Positions 55,831-64,000 of a stretch of 64,000 nt of DNA are shown here, piece after piece. How positions within the stretch are numbered: position 1 is the first letter of the stretch; the number at the start of each line of letters is the position of its first letter. The translations under genes were made by a program, and so were the position numbers. This stretch comes from Glutamicibacter creatinolyticus (lineage in GTDB: Bacteria > Actinomycetota > Actinomycetes > Actinomycetales > Micrococcaceae). Below the pieces are notes generated by a model. It did no database searches. It was not told where the DNA came from and saw nothing but the letters and a program-made list of their open reading frames with translations. The stretch covers positions 1,860,001-1,924,000 of the forward strand of contig NZ_CP034412.1 in the NCBI RefSeq assembly GCF_006094275.1. The letters are read 5' to 3'.

Positions 55831-58359
55831 ATGATGCTCACTGACTTGCTGCCGGCAGACCCGAACAACGTCTCCGACGAGGAAATCTACGAGGCCTTCG
55901 GCCGCTGGGTTTCCGACCGCGGAATCACCCTCTACCCCGCCCAGGATGAGGCGTCCCTGAACCTGGTGGCGGGGAACAACGTCATCCTGGCCACCCCGAC
56001 CGGTTCGGGCAAGTCGCTGGTGGCGGTCGCCGCCCACTTCTACGCCATGTGCCGCGACCAGGTCAGCTTCTACACCGCGCCGATCAAGGCGCTGGTTTCG
56101 GAGAAGTTCTTCGATCTGTGCAAGATCTTCGGCGCCGAGAACGTCGGGATGCTCACCGGGGATTCGGCGGTGAACGCCGATGCGCCGATCATCTGCTGCA
56201 CCGCCGAGATCCTGGCCAACATTGCGCTGCGTGAGGGTTCGCGCGCCGATGTGGGCGTGGTGGTGATGGACGAATTCCACTTCTACGCCGACCCGCAGCG
56301 CGGCTGGGCCTGGCAGGTGCCGCTGATCGAGCTGCCCCAGTCCCAGTTCCTGCTGATGAGCGCCACCCTGGGCGATGTGACCCGCTTCGAACGTGAACTG
56401 AGCGAACGCACCGGGCGCGAGACCACCACCATCGCGCACACCGAACGCCCGATCCCGCTGCACTTCTACTACTCCATGGACCCGGTGCAGGAGGCGGTCG
56501 ACGAGTTGATCAAGACCCGCCAGGTGCCGATCTACATTGTGCACTTCTCCCAGCTGGACGCGATCGACCGCGCCACCGGGCTGATGAGCATCAACGTCGC
56601 CACCCGCGAGGAGAAGGAGAAGATCGCGCAGCTGATCGGCGGGTTCCGCTTCGCCGCCGGGTTCGGCAAGACCCTGAACCGCCTGGTGCGCCACGGCATC
56701 GGGGTGCACCACGCCGGGATGCTGCCCAAGTACCGCCGCCTGGTCGAGCAGCTGGCGCAGGCCGGGCTGCTGAAGGTCATCTGCGGCACCGACACCCTGG
56801 GGGTGGGCATCAACGTGCCGATCCGCACCGTGGTGATCACCGCGCTGTCCAAGTTCGACGGGACCCGCACCCGGCTGCTGAACGCCCGCGAATTCCACCA
56901 GATCGCCGGGCGGGCCGGGCGCGCCGGGTTCGACACCGCCGGCACCGTGCTGGTCCAGGCCCCCGAGCACGCGATCGAGAACGCCAGGGCGATGGCCAAG
57001 GCGGTGAAGAAGCACGGCGACGGTTCCTCCAAGCTGCGCCAGATCCCGAAGAAGAAGCCGCCGCAGGGCTTTGTCAGCTGGGGTGAGAAGACGTTCGAGA
57101 AGATCGTGCACGCCGCCCCGGAAACCCTGCGCTCCTCCTTCCAGGTGTCGCACTCGATGATCCTGAACCTGCTCGAGCGCGAGGACAACGCGTTCGAGGC
57201 CGCGAACCGGCTGCTGAGCGAAAACCATGAGCCGCCGGCCGTCCAGCGCCGGCTGAAGCTGCGCGCCCTGGGGATCCTGCGCGAACTGCTGGCCACCGGG
57301 GTGGTGGTGCGCAACGCGGAACCGGACCAGTACGGCAACCACTATGCGCTGACCGTGCACCTGCAGCAGAACTTTGCGCTGAACCAGCCGCTGTCCCCGT
57401 TCGCCCTGGCCGCCCTGGAACTGTTCGACCCGGAGTCGGCCAGCTACGCGCTGGACGCGGTCTCGGTGATCGAGGCGACCCTGGAAAAGCCGCGCCAGGT
57501 GCTCTCCGCCCAGGAGAAGAAGGCCCGCGGGGAGGCGGTCGCCCAGATGAAGGCCGACGGGATCGAATACGACCAGCGGATGAACATCCTGGACACCATC
57601 AGCTACCCGCAGCCGCTGGCCGAGCAGCTGGAGTCCGCGTTCGAACAGTACCGGGCCGGCGCCCCGTGGCTGGCCGACTTCGAGCTCGCCCCGAAGTCGG
57701 TGGTGCGCGACATGTACGAACGCGCCATGGGCTTCTCCGACTTCGTGCAGTACTACCAGCTGGCCCGCTCCGAGGGCGTGCTGCTGCGCTACCTGACCGA
57801 TGCCTACAAGGCGCTGCGCCAGAGCGTGCCGCAGGATGCGCTGCGTGAGGACCTGGTGGACCTGATCGAGTGGCTGGGCGAGATGATCCGCCAGATCGAC
57901 TCCTCGCTGCTCGATGAGTGGGAGGAGCTCTCGCGCGGTGAGCTGGTTGAGGAGACCGAGATCGCCCCGCCGGCCCCGGAGAACCTGACCAGCAACATGC
58001 GCGCGTTCCGGGTCATGGTGCGCAACGAGATGTTCCGCAGGGTCAAGCTGTTCGCCGACGAGCAGGAGGCGGCGCTGGGCGAGCTGGACGGGCACAACGG
58101 GTTCGACGCCGACGCCTGGGCCGAGGTAATGGACCAGTACTTCGAGGAGCACGAGGACATCGACGACGGGCCTGGCGCCCGCAGCCCGAAGCTGTTCCTG
58201 GTCACCGAGAAACCCAACCGCATCTGGCAGGTGCGCCAGATCTTCGCCGATCCGCAGCAGAACCACGACTGGGGCATCAACGCCACCATCTCGCTGGATG
58301 AGTCCGACGAGGCCGGTCACCCGGTGGTCACGGTGACCTCGGTGGGGCGCCTGGACTAG
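55831..58359 (+). CDS. DEAD/DEAH-box helicase with DUF3516-type C-terminal domain
   Basis: The 842-aa superfamily 2 helicase has motif I ATPTGSGKS (54-62), motif II DEFH (147-150), motif III SATLGD (177-182), and motif VI HQIAGRAGRAGFDT near 365. After the helicase core, the C-terminal ~450 residues resemble the actinobacterial DUF3516 helicases, related to Mtr4/Ski2-type (HelY) RNA helicases. The role may be RNA processing or DNA repair; it is not established. Two tandem ATGs open the gene, both reachable from GGAAG. The stop overlaps the convergent epimerase gene by 4 bases. Confidence 0.88.
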   Translation: MMLTDLLPADPNNVSDEEIYEAFGRWVSDRGITLYPAQDEASLNLVAGNNVILATPTGSGKSLVAVAAHFYAMCRDQVSFYTAPIKALVSEKFFDLCKIFGAENVGMLTGDSAVNADAPIICCTAEILANIALREGSRADVGVVVMDEFHFYADPQRGWAWQVPLIELPQSQFLLMSATLGDVTRFERELSERTGRETTTIAHTERPIPLHFYYSMDPVQEAVDELIKTRQVPIYIVHFSQLDAIDRATGLMSINVATREEKEKIAQLIGGFRFAAGFGKTLNRLVRHGIGVHHAGMLPKYRRLVEQLAQAGLLKVICGTDTLGVGINVPIRTVVITALSKFDGTRTRLLNAREFHQIAGRAGRAGFDTAGTVLVQAPEHAIENARAMAKAVKKHGDGSSKLRQIPKKKPPQGFVSWGEKTFEKIVHAAPETLRSSFQVSHSMILNLLEREDNAFEAANRLLSENHEPPAVQRRLKLRALGILRELLATGVVVRNAEPDQYGNHYALTVHLQQNFALNQPLSPFALAALELFDPESASYALDAVSVIEATLEKPRQVLSAQEKKARGEAVAQMKADGIEYDQRMNILDTISYPQPLAEQLESAFEQYRAGAPWLADFELAPKSVVRDMYERAMGFSDFVQYYQLARSEGVLLRYLTDAYKALRQSVPQDALREDLVDLIEWLGEMIRQIDSSLLDEWEELSRGELVEETEIAPPAPENLTSNMRAFRVMVRNEMFRRVKLFADEQEAALGELDGHNGFDADAWAEVMDQYFEEHEDIDDGPGARSPKLFLVTEKPNRIWQVRQIFADPQQNHDWGINATISLDESDEAGHPVVTVTSVGRLD

Positions 58360-59345
58360 CGCGGCCCGGGCCCGGGCACGCCCAGGATCCGCAGTTCCTC
58401 CGCCCGGCTCAACCCGGTTGGTGCGGCCGTCTCCGCCCCGGCCCCCAGTACCGACCGGGCACTGTCCGCCACCGGGCGCACCCGCAGCCCGGCCCGCCGG
58501 GCCGGGGCGTGGTCCCGGTCCATCAGCGCGGTCAGCTGCGCGGGCAGCCACAGCGGCAGCGACCGGGGCCCGGACCACGGTTCGATGCGGTGCGCGGCCA
58601 GCTGCTCGGGGCTCAGCCAGCGCACCGCCGGAGCCGGCGGGCCGAGCGTTGCCACGAGCCGGTCGATGAACTGCGCACGGGTCATGACCGGGCCGACGGC
58701 ATCGCACACCAGTTGGCGGCGCCCGTCGGCCAGCAGCAGGATCCAGTCGGCCAAATCCCGCGCGTCGATGAACTGCACCGGGTCGTCCCGGGGTTCGGGG
58801 GCGATGAACGGGTGCCCGTCGGCGGCGGCCGCGGCCAGGCGCAGCGGCCAGTAGCTGAAGCGCCCGGTCCGGTCCCCCGGCCCGATGATCAGTCCCGGGC
58901 GCAGGATCGTGAAGCTCGTGGCGTGCGCGGCCACCAGCTGCTCGCAACCCACCTTCATCCCGCCATAGGACTGCGGGGAGTCAATCGAAACGTCCTGGCC
59001 GATCGCCGGCACCAGCCGCTCATCCGGCCCGGCCGCATCCCCGGCCCGCGGGTCGGCGTACACGTTGAGCGTGGAAATGAAGATCCAATGCCCCGCGTGC
59101 AGCCCCTGCAGGGCCCGGCGCACGTGGCTGGGCTGCCCCAAGACGTCCACCACCACATCGAAGCGGGCCCCGGCCAGGGCGGCGGGCGCCGCGTCCTTGC
59201 GGTCCCAGCGCACGAACCGGCAGCCGGCGGGCGGGCGGCCGCTCACGCCGCGGCTGGCGCAGGTGACCTGGTGCCCGGCGGCGAGCGCGGCGGCGGCCAG
59301 GTGGCGGGAGAGGAACCCGGTGCCGCCCAGGATCAACAGTTTCAT
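58356..59345 (-). CDS. NAD-dependent epimerase/dehydratase-like protein
   Basis: The 329-aa protein begins MKLLILGGTGFLSRHLAAAAL, an extended-SDR NAD-binding loop (G-G-T-G-F-L), then CASRG, DVVVDVLGQPSHVRRAL, and an active-site Tyr/Lys in PQSYGGMKVGCEQLV near 127. It lacks the strong C-terminal signature of sugar epimerases, so the substrate is unclear. The ATG at 59345 is preferred over 59357. The last base pairs overlap the helicase gene. Confidence 0.8.
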   Translation of the reverse strand: MKLLILGGTGFLSRHLAAAALAAGHQVTCASRGVSGRPPAGCRFVRWDRKDAAPAALAGARFDVVVDVLGQPSHVRRALQGLHAGHWIFISTLNVYADPRAGDAAGPDERLVPAIGQDVSIDSPQSYGGMKVGCEQLVAAHATSFTILRPGLIIGPGDRTGRFSYWPLRLAAAAADGHPFIAPEPRDDPVQFIDARDLADWILLLADGRRQLVCDAVGPVMTRAQFIDRLVATLGPPAPAVRWLSPEQLAAHRIEPWSGPRSLPLWLPAQLTALMDRDHAPARRAGLRVRPVADSARSVLGAGAETAAPTGLSRAEELRILGVPGPGPR

Positions 59346-59436
59346 TGGCCCAGTCAACCAAGCGGCGGCGGGATTGGGAAGGGGCAGGGGGCAGGCCGCC
59401 CGGGCTTTTCCTGCCGCCCCGGTGGTCCGGCGGTGC

Positions 59437-60189
59437 CTAGTGCAGCAGCAGCGCGACGGTCACATAGGAGGTCAGCGCGCTGGCCAGCACCCATTCGGCG
59501 TTCGAGCCGGTCGCCCCGAGCACCGGCACCGCCACCCGGCCGTTGGCCTTCCAGCATCCGCCGATCCCCGGCAGGCGGCGGAACCAGCGAGGGGCCTTGA
59601 AGCGGATCGGCCACAGCAGGTTCACCCCGCCGATGGTGAGCATGTCCCCCAGCAGGTGCACCCCGGCGCCCAGCACCACCGCCAGGAAGAACCAGGAACG
59701 CTCATCGGGGGCGTTCATTCCCACGAACGCGGCCCCGGCCAGGGCGATCACCCAGCACAGCAGCGCCGGCATGAACTTCATGGTCTTCACGGCGAAGGAG
59801 ATCAGCAGCACCGCGAACACGGCGGCGCCGGGGTAGACCACCCCCAGGCCCGCGGTGTGGACCGACCACTTGTCCAGCACCCAGGCCAGCAGCGCGAACG
59901 CGCCGACCCCCAGCAGCGAGTGGGTGCCGTTGCGGTGTCCCCCGGAGATTGTGCAGACCAGGCGGGTGACCAGGTTGGAGATCGGCGGCAGGGAGCGGGC
60001 GATGGTCGCCGAGGGGTGGTCCGCGTCGGGCAGCATGGCCGCCCCGGCGCACACGATCGCCCCGGCCAGCGTCTCCCACTGGTTCATCTCGAACAGCCCG
60101 AGCCCCAGGTTCACCGGTCCGAGGTCCACCTGTGTTGTTATTGCCAGCCACGCGGCCGCGCCGCTCATGGCGTGGTGTCCACCCATCAT
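59437..60189 (-). CDS. YdjM-type membrane-bound metal-dependent hydrolase family protein
   Basis: The 250-aa protein starts MMGGHHAMSGAAAWLAI, with the His pair and SGAAA pattern of the DUF457/YdjM family, contains LPDADHPSATIARSLPPISN near 62, and NGTHSLLGVGAFALL near 95, with a further His in GAGVHLLGDMLTIGG near 185. About six membrane segments are present. The start is the ATG at 60189; the longer frame to 60252 adds a polar stretch overlapping the divergent promoter. Function unknown. Confidence 0.8.
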   Translation of the reverse strand: MMGGHHAMSGAAAWLAITTQVDLGPVNLGLGLFEMNQWETLAGAIVCAGAAMLPDADHPSATIARSLPPISNLVTRLVCTISGGHRNGTHSLLGVGAFALLAWVLDKWSVHTAGLGVVYPGAAVFAVLLISFAVKTMKFMPALLCWVIALAGAAFVGMNAPDERSWFFLAVVLGAGVHLLGDMLTIGGVNLLWPIRFKAPRWFRRLPGIGGCWKANGRVAVPVLGATGSNAEWVLASALTSYVTVALLLH

Positions 60190-60239
60190 GGATTCAACCT
60201 TAGAACGTATGTACGACACTTCCCGAGCCGCGACAGGGG

Positions 60240-60245
60240 TAACCT
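60240..60245 (+). promoter_or_regulatory. -10 element of a leaderless promoter for the acetyltransferase
   Basis: TAACCT ends 7 bases before the ATG at 60253 and no ribosome-binding site is present, so the mRNA may begin at the start codon. Confidence 0.4.
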
Positions 60246-60252
60246 TAGACAC

Positions 60253-60729
60253 ATGTCAACCGTGAGAATTGCGCAGAAGCACGACTGTGCCCGCATCCTG
60301 GAGCTGATCCATGAGCTGGCCGTCTACGAAAAGGAACCGGACGCGGTGAAGAACACCGTCGCAGACCTGCAGGAGCACCTGTTCGGCGTCAACCCGCAGG
60401 TCTTCGCCCACGTGGCAGAGGACGCCACCGGGCAGGTGGCCGGGGTGGCGATCTGGTACCTGACCTATTCGACGTGGGAGGGCCGGCACGGGATCCACCT
60501 GGAGGACCTGGTGGTGCGGGAGTCCGCCCGCGGGCAGGGGCTGGGCAGCGCGCTGCTGAAGGAGTTGGCGCGGATCGCCGTCGAGCGCGGGTACCGGCGC
60601 CTGGAGTGGGCGGTGCTGGACTGGAACGCCCCGGCGATCGGCTTCTACGACGCCATCGGCTCCAGCTCCCTGGACGGCTGGACCACCCGCCGGCTGGACG
60701 GTGCGGCGCTGGCGAAGGCGGGTGCCTGA
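60253..60729 (+). CDS. GNAT-family N-acetyltransferase (diamine acetyltransferase-like)
   Basis: The 158-aa protein shows RIAQKHDCARILELIHELAVYEKEPD at the start, and the acetyl-CoA motif LEDLVVRESARGQGLGSALLKELARIA near residue 82-108, ending in DWNAPAIGFYDAIGSS. The VYEKEP and WEGRHGIHLEDL blocks are like those of spermidine/diamine acetyltransferases. Its stop shares one base with the next start (TGATG), so the two genes are translationally coupled. Confidence 0.88.
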   Translation: MSTVRIAQKHDCARILELIHELAVYEKEPDAVKNTVADLQEHLFGVNPQVFAHVAEDATGQVAGVAIWYLTYSTWEGRHGIHLEDLVVRESARGQGLGSALLKELARIAVERGYRRLEWAVLDWNAPAIGFYDAIGSSSLDGWTTRRLDGAALAKAGA

Positions 60730-62135
60730 TGGAGTACCGCGGCATGCACGTCACCGACCACTGGGTCCAGGTGCCGCTGGATCACCAGAACCCGCACGGG
60801 GAGCAGATCAGCGTCTACGCCCGTGAGGTGAGCACCGATCCGGCCAAGCCCTGGCTGCTGTATCTGCAGGGCGGGCCCGGCGGCAGGTCCCCGCGCCCGG
60901 CCTCGCTCTCGGGCTGGCTGGCGGAGGCGGTCAAGCATTTTAGGGTGCTGCTGCTGGACCAGCGCGGCACCGGGCTGTCCACCCCGGCCAATCGCCAGTC
61001 CCTGGCGCTGCGCGGGGACGCGGCCGCCCAGGCGCACTACCTGCGCTTCTTCCGGGCCGATTCGATCGTGCGCGACGCGGAGGCGCTGCGCACGGCGCTG
61101 GGCATCGAACGCTGGAGCACGCTGGGCCAGAGCTATGGCGGGTTCTGCACGCTGAGCTACCTCTCGCTCTTCCCGCAGTCCCTCCAGCGCTGCCTGATCA
61201 CCGGCGGGCTGGCCTCGCTCACCGCCGACGCGGACACCGTCTACCGGGCCACCTACCGCAGGATGGCCGAACGCAACGCCGAGTACTTCACCTGGTACCC
61301 GCAGGACCGCCAGGTGCTGCGGCGCATCTACCGCCATGTGCGCACCTTCCACGATGAACGCCTGCCCGATGGGCGGCCGGTGACGGTCCCGCTGGTGCAG
61401 ATGCTCGGGCAGTACCTGGGCGGGAACACCCGGGTGCATTCGCTGCACCATGTGCTGCAGGAGGCGTTCATCGACACCCCGGGCGGGCCGCGGCTGTCGG
61501 ACACGTTCCTGGGGGTGCTCTACGACCAGGCCCGCCGCGCCGCGAACCCGCTCTACGCGGTGCTGCACGAATCGATCTACGCCCAGGGCCAGGCCACCAA
61601 CTGGGCCGCGGAACGGGTGCTGGAGGAATTCGCGGAATTCAGCCCGCAGGCCGAGGTGCCGCTGCTGACCGGTGAGATGGTGTACCGCTGGTACTTCGCC
61701 GAGGACCCGGCGCTGCGCCCGCTGGAGGAGACCGCCCGGCTGCTGGCCGAATACGAGCACTTCACCCCGCTGTACGACCTGCAGGTGCTGGCCCGGAACC
61801 AGGTCCCGGTGGCCGCCGCGGTCTACCATGACGACGTCTACGTGGACCGCGAGCTCTCCCTGGACACCGCCAGCCGGGTGCGGGGCCTGCAGACCTGGGT
61901 GACCAAGGCGTTCCACCACGATGGGATCGCCGACGAGGGCGCGTACATCTTCAAGCGGCTGCTGGACATGACCAACGGCGTTGACCCGGATGCGGCGCTG
62001 AAGTCCGCCACCGGCCACGGCTCCCCCGGCGCCGCCGTCGCGGACCCCGCCGCCGAGGACACTGCCGCCAAAGATACCGCCACCGAAGACACCACCGCGC
62101 CGGACACCACGGCACAGGGCGCCACCGGGAACTGA
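60729..62135 (+). CDS. Proline iminopeptidase-like alpha/beta hydrolase (S33 family)
   Basis: The 468-aa protein has the oxyanion motif GGPGG (48-52), DQRGTG (77-82) and nucleophile Ser135 in GQSYGG (133-138), then a helical cap and a large C-terminal domain with the Asp and His elements. This matches proline iminopeptidases of actinobacteria, which cut N-terminal proline from peptides. The last 40 residues (about 429-468) are a low-complexity tail with repeats of the type x-D-T-x-A, unusual for the family. It is followed by a terminator. Confidence 0.85.
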   Translation: MEYRGMHVTDHWVQVPLDHQNPHGEQISVYAREVSTDPAKPWLLYLQGGPGGRSPRPASLSGWLAEAVKHFRVLLLDQRGTGLSTPANRQSLALRGDAAAQAHYLRFFRADSIVRDAEALRTALGIERWSTLGQSYGGFCTLSYLSLFPQSLQRCLITGGLASLTADADTVYRATYRRMAERNAEYFTWYPQDRQVLRRIYRHVRTFHDERLPDGRPVTVPLVQMLGQYLGGNTRVHSLHHVLQEAFIDTPGGPRLSDTFLGVLYDQARRAANPLYAVLHESIYAQGQATNWAAERVLEEFAEFSPQAEVPLLTGEMVYRWYFAEDPALRPLEETARLLAEYEHFTPLYDLQVLARNQVPVAAAVYHDDVYVDRELSLDTASRVRGLQTWVTKAFHHDGIADEGAYIFKRLLDMTNGVDPDAALKSATGHGSPGAAVADPAAEDTAAKDTATEDTTAPDTTAQGATGN

Positions 62136-62156
62136 CCGGCGCCCGCGGCACGAACA

Positions 62157-62198
62157 ACGCCCTGCCCCGCGCATCAGTGGATGCGTGGGGCAGGGCGT
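62157..62198. terminator. Terminator after the peptidase gene
   Basis: ACGCCCTGCCCC (62157-62168) and GGGGCAGGGCGT (62187-62198), extended inward to an 18-bp stem with one G-U pair and a 6-base loop, between convergent genes. Confidence 0.88.
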
Positions 62199-62224
62199 GG
62201 TCCTGTCCTTGGGAGGACTGGCCG

Positions 62225-63484
62225 TCAGGCGTCCGCGGCGGTGAGGTCCTCGGCGACCTCCTGTTCGCTCTCATGCGAGACGCCGATGTGGCTCAGCGTG
62301 TGCCCGGCGAAGGCCAGCACCAGGATCGCCACCACGATCGACCCGGCGCCGAACCAGTACGGCGCGCCGGCCCCCAGGGCGGTGGCCAGCGGACCGGCCA
62401 CGGCCGGGGCGATCGCCCCGCCCAGGAAGCGCACCCCGGAGTAGGTGGAGCTGGCCACGTTGCGCGGCAGGTCGGTGGCCTCCATCACGGCCTCGGTCAG
62501 CGCCGTGTTCATCACGCCCAGCGCCAGGCCGGCGACGACGATCAGCACGATCAGGACCACCAGGTCCTCGTGGAAGACGGCCATCGCGCCCAGGATCACG
62601 GCCAGCGCGCCGAGCATCGTGAACAGGGTGGGACGCAGCCCGAAGTTGCGGGTCAGCGGCGGGGCCACCAGCACCGAGGTGACCGCCAGGGCCAGGCCCC
62701 AGCCGAAGAACACCAGACCCAGCTCGTGGGCGCCGAATTCCATGCCCTGGGCGTGTGCGGCGGCCTCCAGCGGGAACGGCGAGTAGGCCAGCAGCACGAA
62801 GAACCCGAAGTTGTAGAACACGGCGGTGACCGCCAGCGCCAGCAGCGCCTTGTTGCGCAGCGCCCGGAACCCGGCCAGCAGGGACACCTGCACCGGCGCC
62901 TGGGTGGGGGCGCGCAGGAACGCCAGGATCGCGACCAGGCCGATGGCCATCAGCACGGCGGTGCCGAAGAACGGCCCGCGCCAGGAGATGTCGCCCAGCA
63001 TGCCGCCCAGCAGCGGACCGGTGGCCATGCCCACGCCCAGTGCGGCCTCATAGAGCACGATCGCCTGGCGGCTGCCGCCGCTGGCGGCGCCGACGATGGC
63101 CGCCAACGCGGTGGAGATGAACAGCGCGTTGCCCAGCCCCCAGCCGGCGCGGTAGCCCAGGATCTGGTTGACGCTGCCGCTGGCCCCGGCCAGGGCGGCA
63201 AAGGCCACGATCAGCACCAGGCCGGTCAGCAGGGTGCGCTTCACGCCGATGCGGGCCGAGACCCAGCTGGTGAAGAACATCGCGATGCCGGTGATGAACA
63301 GGTAGCTGGTGAACAGCAGCATCGTCTGCGAGGCGCTGGCCTCCAGTTCGCGGCTGATGGCCGGCAGGATCGGATCGACCAGGCCGATCCCCATGAAGGA
63401 GACCATGCAGGCAAAGGCGATCGCCCATACCGATCCGGGCTGTCGCCATAGTGAGGGCTTGCTAGCGGTACTCGTGTGGATCAT
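62225..63484 (-). CDS. MFS drug-efflux-type transporter
   Basis: The 419-aa protein has 12 predicted membrane segments. VSFMGIGLVDPILPAISREL after the first helix (G-x-x-x-x-DP motif), LFTSYLFITGIAMFFTSWVSARIGVKRTLLTG (motif A-like) near residue 55-87 and ALGVGMATGPLLGGMLGDISWRGPFF (motif C) near 145 place it with the DHA1-type efflux pumps. It lies 72 bases downstream of, and co-oriented with, a MarR gene, typical of a drug-responsive pair. Confidence 0.87.
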   Translation of the reverse strand: MIHTSTASKPSLWRQPGSVWAIAFACMVSFMGIGLVDPILPAISRELEASASQTMLLFTSYLFITGIAMFFTSWVSARIGVKRTLLTGLVLIVAFAALAGASGSVNQILGYRAGWGLGNALFISTALAAIVGAASGGSRQAIVLYEAALGVGMATGPLLGGMLGDISWRGPFFGTAVLMAIGLVAILAFLRAPTQAPVQVSLLAGFRALRNKALLALAVTAVFYNFGFFVLLAYSPFPLEAAAHAQGMEFGAHELGLVFFGWGLALAVTSVLVAPPLTRNFGLRPTLFTMLGALAVILGAMAVFHEDLVVLIVLIVVAGLALGVMNTALTEAVMEATDLPRNVASSTYSGVRFLGGAIAPAVAGPLATALGAGAPYWFGAGSIVVAILVLAFAGHTLSHIGVSHESEQEVAEDLTAADA

Positions 63485-63521
63485 CTTCTTTCTGTACGTT
63501 TGGTTCTCACAAAATCCGTGG

Positions 63522-63553
63522 GCGCCGGCCGCGGTCCGCGCCGCGGCCGGCGC
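63522..63553. terminator. Hairpin between marR and the MFS gene
   Basis: GCGCCGGCCGCGG (63522-63534) and CCGCGGCCGGCGC (63541-63553), perfect 13-bp arms with a 6-base loop, just after the marR stop. Read leftward it is followed by CCCACGGATTTTG, so it may attenuate rather than fully stop transcription. Confidence 0.65.
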
Positions 63554-63556
63554 GGG

Positions 63557-64000
63557 TCAGGTCAGCTGGGATTCGAGGCTGGCCACCATCCGGGTGTACA
63601 GCTGCTGCGCCTGGCGCAGCGTGTCGAGCTCCGCCTGGCTCATCTGCCCCAGCGCCTGGGACAGGGCGGCGGTGGCGTGGGCGCGGTAGCCCTGCAACGC
63701 GGCTTGTCCCTGCCCGGTGATCTCCACCAGGGCGGCGCGCCGGTCCTGCGGGTCCGCCGAGCGGGTGACCAGCCCTTCGCGTTCCAGGCGGCCCACCAGG
63801 CCGGTCATGGTCGGCTGGGCGATCCGCTCGTGCCCGGCCAAATCCCCCACCCGTTGGGCGCCGTGGCGATCCAGCGTGGAGAGCACCCGCCAGGCGGTCA
63901 CCGAGCGGCCCTGCCCGGCCACCCGTCCCAGCAGCCGGCTCATGAACGCCGCGGAGGTGGAGATCTGCGAGGCGAGCTCGGCGAAGTTCGCGGCGTCGGA
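63557..64000 (-). CDS. MarR-family regulator, 5' end beyond the window
   Basis: The visible 147 residues are open to the window edge (beginning SDAANFAELASQIS), so a start codon at 63943 is likely internal. The winged helix is present: VTAWRVLSTLDRHGAQRVGDLAGHERIAQPTMTGLVGRLEREGLVTRSADPQDRRAALVEIT, followed by a dimerisation helix. It probably represses the adjacent MFS pump. Confidence 0.88.
   Translation of the reverse strand, partial: SDAANFAELASQISTSAAFMSRLLGRVAGQGRSVTAWRVLSTLDRHGAQRVGDLAGHERIAQPTMTGLVGRLEREGLVTRSADPQDRRAALVEITGQGQAALQGYRAHATAALSQALGQMSQAELDTLRQAQQLYTRMVASLESQLT

Noticed and set aside
55798-58947. A 1049-codon open frame on the minus strand opposite the helicase and part of the epimerase gene
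   Set aside because: Low-complexity antisense translation of a strongly supported helicase gene; no motifs.

Overview
The window is GC-rich, densely coded chromosomal DNA of an actinobacterium, most likely a member of the Micrococcaceae (Arthrobacter or Glutamicibacter type). This rests on gene content and order: whiA-yvcK-rapZ-uvrC, gap-pgk-tpiA-secG, tkt-tal-pgi-zwf-opcA-pgl, ctaA/ctaB beside sufR-sufB-sufD-sufC, a LexA box of the actinobacterial type before uvrA, and several apparently leaderless genes. I see no insertion sequence, prophage or CRISPR array. The genus is an inference; no 16S gene is present.

Layout. 1-8.6 kb: the end of a truncated haemoglobin gene, an unknown gene, tesB, a flavin reductase and soxR sharing a near-ideal SoxR promoter, ettA, ssb, a tRNA-Arg(UCU), an FAD dehydrogenase and a CPBP membrane protease. 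9-11.6 kb: an MFS transporter, then an Lrp regulator divergent from a LysE-type exporter. 11.6-16.7 kb: a biotin-uptake operon (bioM-bioN-bioY) extended by an acyl-CoA-synthetase-like gene and a thiolase, behind two tandem operator-like repeats. 16.7-22 kb: the SUF iron-sulfur assembly operon read leftward (sufR-sufB-sufD-sufC-sufT) plus a second, closely related sufT-like gene behind a terminator. 22-27.5 kb: an ABC exporter, ctaA, a PadR/HAAS-type two-gene module, and ctaB (haem A synthesis).

28-36.4 kb: the pentose-phosphate and upper-glycolysis operon tkt-tal-pgi-zwf-opcA-pgl. 36.4-38.5 kb: a zinc-ribbon-like membrane protein and three tandem, mutually related membrane proteins of about 60 residues. 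38.5-42.7 kb: gap-pgk-tpiA-secG with sodA upstream, all leftward. 42.7-49 kb: HAD phosphatase-plsC-uvrC-rapZ-yvcK-whiA. 49-54 kb: uvrA under a LexA box, a PQQ-like lipoprotein and a short GntR regulator. 54-64 kb: a metallo-beta-lactamase-fold hydrolase, a trans-aconitate methyltransferase-like gene, a DUF3516-type helicase, an epimerase-like gene, a YdjM-type membrane protein, a GNAT/peptidase pair, and an MFS transporter with a MarR regulator cut by the window edge.

The strongest leads are the SoxR promoter (19-bp spacer) pointing at a flavin reductase; the biotin operon carrying a ligase and a thiolase that lacks the usual second catalytic cysteine; the sufT duplication; the tandem family of tiny membrane proteins; and paired inverted repeats before the PadR/HAAS module. 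Start codons were corrected by ribosome-binding site and family N-terminus where possible. All functions are assigned from sequence reading alone.
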